Of a stretch of 64,000 nt of DNA, positions 55,050 to 64,000 are shown piece by piece. The stretch is from Epiperipatus broadwayi (taxonomy: Eukaryota > Onychophora > Udeonychophora > Euonychophora > Peripatidae). The stretch spans positions 128,001 to 192,000 of the forward strand of contig JAQFVV010012397.1 of NCBI GenBank assembly GCA_028023455.1. Direction: 5' to 3'. The first letter of the stretch is position 1, and every line of letters starts with the position of its first letter. The position numbers and the translations under genes are program-made. The notes below the pieces were generated by a model, which ran no database searches, had not been told where the DNA came from, and worked only from the letters and a program-made list of their open reading frames with translations.

Positions 55050-55060
55050 AAACGGTAGTG

Positions 55061-58000
55061 GCTGCAGAAAGGAGTTTGCTATTAGCTGAAAGGAGACCCT
55101 TTGATTCCTCTTGGAGGCCTTTAAGGAACCGAGCAGGGCAAATTCCTAATGTCCACTCCATACATTCTTGTCGTTGCAGCTGTTATTACTATGTGATTAT
55201 TCATATAGTATACGAACATGGATGGGCTGCTCACCAACATGCATTAGCCAGCGTGGTGAGTTTATTGGCTTTTTACCTCTGAGTTTAAGATCAAGAAACA
55301 CCCTGGTCTTTCTTCTCAGTGCCTGATAAGGCAGAATGACTGTTTGTGTAAATGATAAATATTTTTCCAATACATATATACAATTGTGACAGACAAAAAT
55401 AAAGCATGGCCCTTATTCCCAGGAGGCTGTAAAGTCACCAACCAAGGCAGCGGTTGGTGGCCGAAGGCGGAGGGTGCTAAGAATCCCCTGATTGCGGACC
55501 CAGGCTGCCATTTGATGACGACTTTTTATTTAGGTACTTACAACTGCAGATCACTTTCAAGTGAAGGAAGATTGCAAGAATTAGAAGAAGAACTGTCTTA
55601 TATTAAATGGGACATTATTGGACTTTGTGAAGTTAGAAGAAAAGGAAAAGAAACAATTGATTTAAAAAGTGGACATATACTCTATTATAAAGGCACACAT
55701 ATTGGAAATACAAGTGGAGTAGGATTCATTATAAATAAAAAGTGGAAGAACAATATTGTGGAGATTGATGGTGTATCGGACAGAGTGGCAAGATTAGTTA
55801 TACAACTTAATAGCAGATACCAAATGCAGATAATTCAGGTTTATGCCCCAACAAGTTCTCATAGTGATGAAGTAGTAGAAGATTTTTATATGGATGTACA
55901 AAAGGCTTTTGATCAGAGTAAACAACATTTTAAAATTGTTATGGGAGACTTTAATGCTAGAATTGGTAGACAAATGAAAGATGAAATTGCTGTAGGTAAT
56001 TTTGGTTATGGTAATAGAAATGAGAGAGGACATAGACTTGTGGAGTTTGCAGAAAAAGAAAAACTTTATATTATGAATTCATTCTTTGAGAAAAATGTTA
56101 AAAGGAAATGGACATGGAAGCATCCAAATGAAGGTACAGCAGAATTGGATTATATTTTGACTAACAGAAAATACATATTTCAAGATTGTAATGTTCTTAA
56201 TAAATTTAACACAGGAAGTGATCATCGATTAGTAAGGTGTAAGTTACGTGTTAATGTAAAACTAGAAAGACAAAAATTATTAAGAAAAACAATATTTACA
56301 GTTGATATTCCTAATCTTCGGAAACATTCTAATGAATTTAAATTAGAACTTACAAATAGGTTTCAAGTGTTAGGAGATTTTGAACATGATACAGATTTGA
56401 ATGAATTAATATGAAAATAACTGATACACTTTTAAAAACTGCAACAAACATAGCTGGTAGAAAAAAGCAGCAATTGACTAATAAAATTTCTACCGAGACT
56501 AGAGAATTTATGAAAAAAAGAAGGAATATGAAGATATACAAAAATGATGTATTAAAAAGAATTGAATATCTCGAATTTTGTAAAATGGTACGGAAAAGAG
56601 TTGAAAATGATATAAGAAAGTATAACTGTGAAATAGCAAGGAAAGCTGTAGAAGAAAATAAAAGTCTCAAAAATGTTAAACAGCATTTTGGTATTGGTAG
56701 AAAATTTATATCTGCAATAAGAAAAAAAGATGGAATTATTACTAAAAAGAGAGATGACATCATGAAATTGATAGAAGATTTCTATCAAGAATTATATAGT
56801 AATAAAGAACAAGTACCTCCTATATCTATTACATCTTCCGAATTTCCCAGAATTTTAAATGAAGAAGTGAGACATGCAATTAAGTGTATGAAGAAAGGAA
56901 AGTCTCCAGGAAATGATGGAATTATAATTGATATATTAAAAGAAGCAGGTGAAGAAATAGAAACAATTTTAGCAAAGTTATATACCAAATGTCTAAATGA
57001 TAAAGATGTACCGGAAGATTGGAAGAATGCAGTAATAATATTAATATTTAAAAAAGGTGATAAAGAAGATATTAGAAATTACAGACCTATCAGCCTTTTA
57101 TCAGTTTTATATAAAAATTTTACCAAGATAATTACAACTCGTCTACAGAGAACTTTGGATTTCCACCAACCAAGAGAACAAGCTGGATTTAAAAGTGGTT
57201 TTAGTACAATAGATCATATCCAAGTATTGAGATAAGTCATAGAAAGGACAAACGAATATGAGTTGTCATTATGTTTTGGATTTGTAGATTATGAAAAGGC
57301 ATTTGATTCTGTACACATTTCTTCAGTGATTAAAGCATTGGATCATCAAGGTATAGATCCGGGATATTGTCATATTTTAAAGAATATTTATAAAAATGCA
57401 ACAGCAACAATTAGATTACATAATGATACTGGAAAAATCAACATTGAGAAAGGTGTAAGACAAGGTGACTCCATATCTCCAAAACTCTTTACAGCAGTGC
57501 TGCAAGAAGTATTTTGTAGATTAAAATGGGAAACTAAAGGAGTGAAAGTAAATGGAGAGTATTTAAGTCATTTAGATTTCACAGATGATGTAGTTGTTTT
57601 TGCAAATAATGCTTCAGAGCTGCAGGAAATGTTGCAGGAGTTAGCAGATGAAAGTAGAAAAGTAGGACTAAAGATAAATGTTAAAAAGACTAAAGTAATG
57701 TTTAATCGAATTGCTCAAAATATGAAAATAAAGATTGATTATGAAGAATTAGAAGAAGTTAACAGATACAAATACCTTGGTCAGATTATTAATACAGATG
57801 GAAACATAATGGGGGAAATTAATCATAGAATTAAACTTGGTTGGAGTGCTTTTGGTAGAAATAACTTGATACTAAAAGGAAATATGCCTATGTGTTTGAA
57901 AAGGATGGTTTTTAACAAATGTGTTTTACCAGTTCTTACTTATGGATCTGAGACTTGGACACTTAATAGAAGAGCAATACAGAGACTTCAGACCACTCAA

Positions 58001-58353
58001 AGGAGTATGGAGAGATGTATGTTGGGAGTAACAAGAAGAGATCGAAAACGCAATGTATGGGTAAGACAACAAACAGGTGTTACTGACCATATTGGAAAAA
58101 TTAAAAGATTGAAATGGAGTTGGGCTGGACATATTGCTAGAAGAGATGATAATAGATGGACAATTGAAATTTTAAACTGGATTCCAAGAGATTGTAAAAG
58201 ACCCAGAAAGAGACCACATGTGAGATGGATGGATGAAATAAGAAAATGTGCAGGGGTGTTGTGGAGAAGAGAAGCTAAAGATCGGAGAAGATGGATTAAA
58301 CTTGGAGAGACCTTCATCCTGCAGTGGATTGATAATGGTTGATGATGATGATG
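55061..58353 (+). mobile_element. Full-length RTE-clade LINE with 11-bp target-site duplication
   Basis: The 3.3-kb insertion is flanked by aaacggtagtg at 55050-55060 and 58354-58364. It has a GC-richer 5' leader of about 325 bases, one EN-RT coding region and a (TGATGA)n 3' tail, the compact layout of RTE elements. Only one single-base deletion and one nonsense codon interrupt the coding region. This, and the perfect duplication, indicate recent insertion. Confidence 0.95.
55386..58342 (+). pseudogene. RTE endonuclease-reverse transcriptase, near-intact
   Basis: The N-terminal part (55386-56414) is an APE-type endonuclease: LGTYNCRSLSSEGRL, DIIGLCEVRRKG with the metal-binding glutamate, IQVYAPTSS, VMGDFNARIG, AELDYILTN and TGSDHRLVR. 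The reverse transcriptase follows: PGNDGIIIDILKEAG, NYRPISLLSVLYK, FGFVDYEKAFDSVH, RQGDSISPKLFT and LDFTDDVVVFAN, where the catalytic box is F-T-D-D rather than the F-A-D-D of the other copies. The C-terminal region (WAGHIARRDDNRWTIEILNW ... RWMDEIRKC) ends with FILQWIDNG. Breaks are a one-base deletion near 56405 (gaattaat where the other copies have gaaattaat) and a GAA-to-TAA change at 57233. The first Met at 55386 is the longest choice; a Met at 55515 directly before the endonuclease is also possible. Confidence 0.92.
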
Positions 58354-58364
58354 AAACGGTAGTG

Positions 58365-61107
58365 TCAAAAACAAAAGATTAAAATTAGATTTGATCTTTT
58401 GAGAAAAAATATATAACTCTCAATGTAAAGTTTTAAGTAATAAAAAGAAAAAAAGAAAATGATACTTTATGTTGAACAGACCCCACACAGAGAAAAATAT
58501 ATAATCTTAAAAAGTGTGAAAACCGTAATGGATGGGATCACTGCAGCCAATATATATCTAACAGTCTGGTATCAATGGAAATAAAAAAAATTGATAATTA
58601 ATTTAAAATTAAAGGTAATTTCTGAGAAATTTGGAAAGCCTGGAGGACCAGCGAGCTGTAAATTTACCTAAGCTAAGGACTGCTCTTAAAGTCTATATGT
58701 GCTGATATTAACAATATGGAAACCTTCGTGCATATCAGTAAAATATAATACATGGAAAGCTAAAAAAATCCAAAAACATCTGCTGTTCTCCAATCAATTA
58801 TATATTACAGAAATGAAGCTCGAACTTGATATTAAAACTGCCTCTACCAAGTTTGTGAAGAAAAAATGCCATGATAATAAAATAGAACAAAATCCATGGT
58901 AAAACTTTATATTAACATGTCTCTCATAAATAATTAATTAAATATAGAAACCTTCTTCTTTTAACATCTTAGAAAGTAAACTAAATGAACTGGATAACTT
59001 ATTTATGGACTCTCTAATATAGCATTAGATATTAATTTGTTTTTTTATTGGTATTTCAATGTATTTCTTCTTATTATTATTATACTGTGTAAAAAAAAAG
59101 TATATCTAAAAATAATTAACGAAATGATGGAAGGGGGATAGAGAATAAAGTGGTTATAATGGATATATTTTTTGGCCTTTATTAGTATTAAATGTTTTAT
59201 TTTAAAATCAAGATAATGATCTCAGCAATTCTTTTTTTTTGTAAGCTTTATTTATAATAGTTACATTGATACCTGTCTATAATGTAACCAGTTGGCTTAC
59301 ATAGCATACGCTAATATAGTGTGTGTGCATAAATATATATGTAAAATAAAGGAAAAGTAGAAATAAACATAGAATAAGTTTTTGTATATATTTTTCTATA
59401 TTTTCTAAAATAAAATAATAAAGGGTTAAATAACTGGATATAAAATAAAAATTGTTTTATAAATTAAACTTTTAAAAGGTCTGAATATAAATATTGTATT
59501 ATTATTATTAATATTATTCTGATTGTGAAATGTAATATTGTTTTCAAAATTTCTTAATTAATTAAAACATGTATATGTTTTCAAAGGGATTAGAGAGCTA
59601 AAAATAAAAACTCTGTTTTCAATCAAAGTGTTATTATCACCTTAGATGATTTATAAAAGAGCTGATAATAAAATTAGCTCCAGTCTGGGTAATGATTTTT
59701 GAAGAGAGCAGTTAGGCTTGTAGTTTTGTAAGAGTTAGCAGAAGAGCTAGTTGTAAAGTTGGCTAAAATATTTTGTGAAGAGTTGGTAAGTGTAGCAGAA
59801 AATGGCCATAGTAAAACTAGCTGCAAAGATAGCTAGAATAATTATCAAGAGAACTGCCACGAGGATGTAAGAAGGCAAGATAGTAGACTGTTTTCCTTAG
59901 CAGGAGTTTGAATTTACATGGAGGAAATGGGTCAAGATTATTTGTAATTCATGGCCTTAAAAGTGTTTTGGAAACAGCTTGCTGGCCTGAAACTTACAAA
60001 AACCAAGTATAATTGGAACTGACTACAGAAGAAAAAAAAGCCAACCATATATGAATTATGTACTTTTACCTGATGATGACAATTGTCTGGATTGACCAAA
60101 AAAAAAACAACTTGGCCAAGAGAAACACCAGCTGAATAAAGAAGTAATTATATGTATGCTGCTGTGACTACATATGTGAAGATAAGCACAGATAAACGTG
60201 TAAACAAAAATAAGTTGTTTTTAAATAATTCATTTGGGAAGACATTTTAAATCTATGTTTTTAACTTTAAAGACATTTATAATTAGTTAAGAGGTAACTT
60301 AATAAAAAGCTTTCTAACCTCTCGAAAATTGACTATACTTTTTTTTAAAAAAAGAATTAAGAAAGCTGTAATAGAATTTGATAAACTGAGTTTTTTTTAA
60401 TATTGATTAAAAATGTAAATTTTATGTATATTCAAATGCAATTTGTAATTGTAGAAATTATTGTTATTTATTGTTTGACAAAATTAAATTTATAAATAAT
60501 CTGTGCCCACATATATCTCAATGCTTGTCATATAGGATATATATGCAAATTTAAGCATTTTATTATTGAATATTAATTGTATATACCTAAATCGCATTGC
60601 GCTCATATACATGTAAAGTTTAATCATTTTTTTTATAATCATTTTATGTTAATTGAAATGTATTCCTTGTATGTTATAAAATGCTTGTCTGTGTACGGAT
60701 ATATATATATGCGTTTATAGAAACAAATTAAGAAATAATGCAATTTACGTAATAACTTGAATTTTGTAGTAATCTTGCAAATTACAGTGTGATTATTATT
60801 GTGTATCATTCAAAATTAGAACCCTTAATCTATAAGACCTTAAATATCATTTTTTATTGTTATTAATAAACTTATTTAATTGTTAAAATTGTTTTCATCA
60901 TCTCTTGATCACATACAGTAATAGAGCTTGTGTCCTCTGAGCTAGATTCGAGCAGGGATGAATATATAAATGAGGATGTGTATTTAGTGCTTTGGGGCAT
61001 CCAGAGATGATCAATCATCATCCTGGTTGGCACAAAAGAGGATACTCTTTAAAGCCCATGCACTATATTTTATTTTAGTTTAGTCTTGTTAAAAAAATTT
61101 AAGTTTA
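58365..61107. other. AT-rich non-coding stretch
   Basis: No exon or element end that I can defend. The block 59640-60180 is somewhat richer in GC and contains ttataaaagagc, so it may be part of an unrecognised repeat or LTR. Poly-A and TA-rich runs are common. Confidence 0.45.
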
Positions 61108-61190
61108 TAGTTGGCCAGTACAAGTGGCCAGAGCATTGATGATGATCAGCATGTTTTAATGTCCCAGTATTATTGTTTTGATTCCTGATT
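61108..61190 (+). repeat. tRNA-like SINE relic
   Basis: The segment caagtggccagagcattgat resembles a tRNA D-arm and A box (compare T-G-G-Y-N-A-G-A-G-C-A-T-T), and gttttgattcctg 45 bases later resembles a B box and T-arm. Stems are not fully paired. It is probably the head of an old tRNA-derived SINE. Confidence 0.35.
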
Positions 61191-61299
61191 ATTGTGAATT
61201 TTAATGGATGGGCACTAAGCTGGTACATCCAAATTATGTTTATACAATTGCCCAAGCTGGCAAAGGCTCAATAGTTAGCCTGGTCTACAGAAGACCCAT

Positions 61300-61385
61300 T
61301 TTCAATCCAGTCACAAGGTTGACTGTTGATTTATATTTTTATTGTTCAAATCCAGCCACAAGATGGACTGTTGATTTATTGTACA
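61300..61385. repeat. Short tandem duplication
   Basis: aatccagtcacaaggttgac followed by tgttgatttat (about 61305) recurs as aatccagccacaagatggac with tgttgatttat (about 61350). The period is about 46 bases. Confidence 0.7.
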
Positions 61386-61390
61386 GATTT

Positions 61391-64000
61391 TATTATATTT
61401 TATTGTGAATCATTCATGATGATGGATGGTTATTTCTCTCAAGTATTTACTTATAATTATTTTTTAAATTATAATACTGTTTGATTTTTAGTAGCTGGCT
61501 GAACTCTCAATGCTCACAGAGATTTTGATCTCATGCTTCTCTTAAATATATTTACTTATATACACTTTTGTAAATATTTCATTTTATTTGATTGGGGTTG
61601 ATGATGATGTTCCATCACCCCAGTTCAAATCTTTTCATCTATTTCCTACACCCCATCCTGTTACAATATATAAGTAGCAAATTATTACTTGAGTATATTC
61701 ATCAGAAAAAGAATACAGAAGTAATGAGAAGAGAAGGAAATAAAATGTAATCATTATTTCACTCCTATAACTAAAGCAGCATGTTAGCAAACTATTTTGT
61801 TAAATGTTGGCACCCATAAATAAAATTTGGTTTCGATATAATAGTGTGGGCTTAAAAACAAGTTGAAAATAATTTTAATATTAAGGTTTATTGTTAAAAC
61901 TCAAAGTTCAGGATAAACAGGAAATGTAATCATAGTTTCCGAATACTTTATTATTTAGTTATTTGTTAAGTCACAATTTGTTTATCCTAAAGAAAAAGAA
62001 AGAGATAGAGTAAATATTGAACCGGATGCTTTAACAGATTCAAAAGTTTCATCACAAAAATAAAACCAACTTTTGTTTTAATAAAGTTTTAAAAGAAAAC
62101 TATTTAAAAGTTTCGTATATAAGAGTATGTACAATAATGCACATAGGCAGTTGTTTTAAAAATTCTGTCATTTCTATTTTTAATAGATTTTATTTTTAAA
62201 ATAGTTTTATTTTGGTCACTTGTTTTTTTTTTTCAAAGTAATTAAAGGCAAACAAACTTCTAATCTTATAAAAAAATATTCTAAATTAAAAAAAAAAAGT
62301 TAATCATTTTTAAACAAAGTATTTTAGTTTTGGAAAGTTTTTTTTTAATTGCATTCTTGTTGTTTTGATAGTAATCGATTTTTAATTTATTTTAACCAAA
62401 GCTGAGACTTGTTTTTACACTTTTTAAAAATTAATTATGAATAAGATTAATCCTGGTCAGAATCTTTAATTAGATTGAGTTGGGATAAAGATTTGCCCTG
62501 ATCAAAAGTACTAATTAAAAGATGTTATGGAAGATAAGAGCTCACACAAATAGCCTTGGCATTTCAGACTAATTATTCTCTAGCTATTAATGTTTATTCT
62601 GCTTGTATAGTTTGGATTCAACTTTTAGTATGCCAATTGTAAAACTTCTTTAAATTGCCATGCTGCTATCAATTCTTAAGGTCATCCATTATGAGAACCA
62701 ATGCCAAAACAATATGCTAGGAAGAATTGCCTCGATATCATGCCATGCTAAACCAACTTAAACATGACCCCAGATCCCAAGTATTCCCTGCAAAATCATG
62801 TTGTAAGAGCTTAATCAAGAACTGATCCCTAACATTGCCTTCTGCATCCTGAACAGAAAATGGAAATCTAAAGTCTTCACTGGAATTATCCAATAGAAGG
62901 AACTATGTGTGCCATGCTAAAAGAAATCTGCCAGGCTTAACCTTATACCTCGAGGTAACATGCTTTCTTATTCTTTCCAGGGTTTTAAAGTCTCAGCTTA
63001 ATCTTAAAAGTAACCTATTTTTTAAGATATCTGTTGCATAAACAGAGCAAAACTCTCCATACAGTATATGATCATGTGATATCTGTTGCATGTTAAATTT
63101 AAATATTTCGAGCATTTATTCTGTGTTATATGTGGTATTTATAGCATGTTGGAATCTTAGTTTTAAGATTCCATTTGTTTTAAATTTATTTGTCAGAGCA
63201 TGTACTGAGATTTTATTTCTTAAAGCTATTAACATATATAATTGCTATTTCACTTTCTTAATAAACGCTTAGACATAAATAATTTCCTGATTACTTACCT
63301 GTCTCCTATTGGGACTTAATTATTATATAGCAGCTTAGTTTTGGCCAATCATTTGGTTGGTGATTCACCAGTTACATATTTCTGTAAATCAGATTTAATA
63401 TTCCCTCAATTTTAAATTATCTACGCTGGAGTATTTTCTAAGTTTTCTAATTTTCGTTAAATTGGAGATTTAAGTTTTCTCCCATACTTCAATTCATACT
63501 CTGTTGTATTCCCTTATCATATTTATTTTTCTTGCATTGCAATTAACCTTGGCAATCTTCAACATGGTTGACCATGAAGTAGTTCTGTGACAATATGATG
63601 TCACTAGTTAAACTAGTGATTGCTCGCTTGTGCTGGTTTCATTGATTTATGCAAAAAAATCATTACTCTTGTTACTGATTTTAAAACTTTTTGAATAAGG
63701 AAACCAGAGTTGCTTAGGTAAATCTTCAGCTGAAAGAAAGTTCTTCCCACCCTTTTTAAAATTCTGTTAGAAAATAAGTATGTCTGCCACAGCGTTGATG
63801 TTTATTTTTTGTTTGTACATGCCTGATAGAATTTAATAAAACCACACTTATTTTCTATATACCTATGTACTTACAAATTTTTTTAATATTAATTTTAATA
63901 AACTTTAAAACTATATTAGCTAACATTTGTCCTAGTTTTATTTTCTCAATTATCTGAACAATAGAACAAGCTCTTGCTCTCCCGGGATCTAGTCAGTGCA
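61391..64000. other. Non-coding stretch to the window end
   Basis: Small open frames here (for example 63090-63272) are hydrophobic AT-driven readings without a recognisable domain. I see no splice-bounded exon, RNA gene or element boundary. Confidence 0.45.

Noticed and set aside
59640-60910. Solo LTR starting near tgttattatcacc with a ttataaaag box
   Set aside because: I could not find matching 5-base target duplications or a second copy of the sequence in the window.
61108-61190. Functional tRNA gene
   Set aside because: A- and B-box-like runs are present but stems do not pair well and no 3' T-tract follows; better read as SINE debris.

Overview
This is a strongly AT-rich stretch of an animal (metazoan) nuclear genome, not a prokaryotic or viral sequence. 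The signs are single-domain exons bounded by AG acceptors and GTAAGT-type donors, long AT-rich introns and intergenic DNA, RTE-type non-LTR retrotransposons, several Ty3/Gypsy families with solo LTRs, small palindromic MITE-like elements and microsatellites. The repeat repertoire would suit an arthropod, perhaps a chelicerate, but the species cannot be fixed from the sequence.

The only host coding sequence I can support is a minus-strand series of complement control protein (CCP/sushi) exons. Six intact CCP exons lie at 18.9-21.5 kb (18918-19082, 19270-19428, 19583-19759, 20034-20198, 21032-21193, 21348-21518 in plus coordinates), a seventh at 14091-14258 and an eighth at 43124-43294. All are symmetric phase 1-1 and 53-59 codons long, with four cysteines and a conserved Trp. 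Around them are decayed CCP exons (12511-14510 and 20378-20536) with stops, frameshifts or lost splice sites. The array has clearly grown by tandem duplication and is partly dying. No signal peptide, transmembrane or start exon is visible, so the gene or genes are incomplete here.

Nearly everything else is mobile DNA. From left to right: an old Gypsy element with LTRs (1-4450, minus); a decayed coiled-coil gag-like remnant and a TSD-flanked LTR (4810-6214); a minisatellite; a LINE 3' end (6735-7471); a non-coding segment (8570-9905) whose diverged second copy is at 54040-54752; solo LTRs at 9008-9589 and 16642-17424; a TA-flanked MITE (11599-11976); a LINE relic (15080-16100); an RTE element (21868-30075) split by a Gypsy insertion with both LTRs and target-site duplication (24318-29524); palindromic MITEs (32.4-34.2 kb); a compact non-autonomous LTR element with only 360 bp between its LTRs (35629-37537); a 5'-truncated Gypsy (40.0-42.2 kb); two diverged copies of a 2-kb LTR-like repeat (43822-45917 and 51297-53318); a 5'-truncated RTE (47004-49095); a 1.7-kb terminal-inverted-repeat element with an 8-bp target duplication (49518-51206); and a near-intact, TSD-flanked full-length RTE (55061-58353). 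The last 5.6 kb hold no recognisable gene.

One LTR family links several features. The old Gypsy at 1-4450 (which still shows pol), the solo LTRs at 9008 and 16642, and the short element at 35629 share LTR ends, leader and priming-site region. The short element therefore looks like a non-autonomous passenger of that family. Coordinates of repeat boundaries were read by eye; those backed by target-site duplications are exact, others are good to roughly 10-30 bases.
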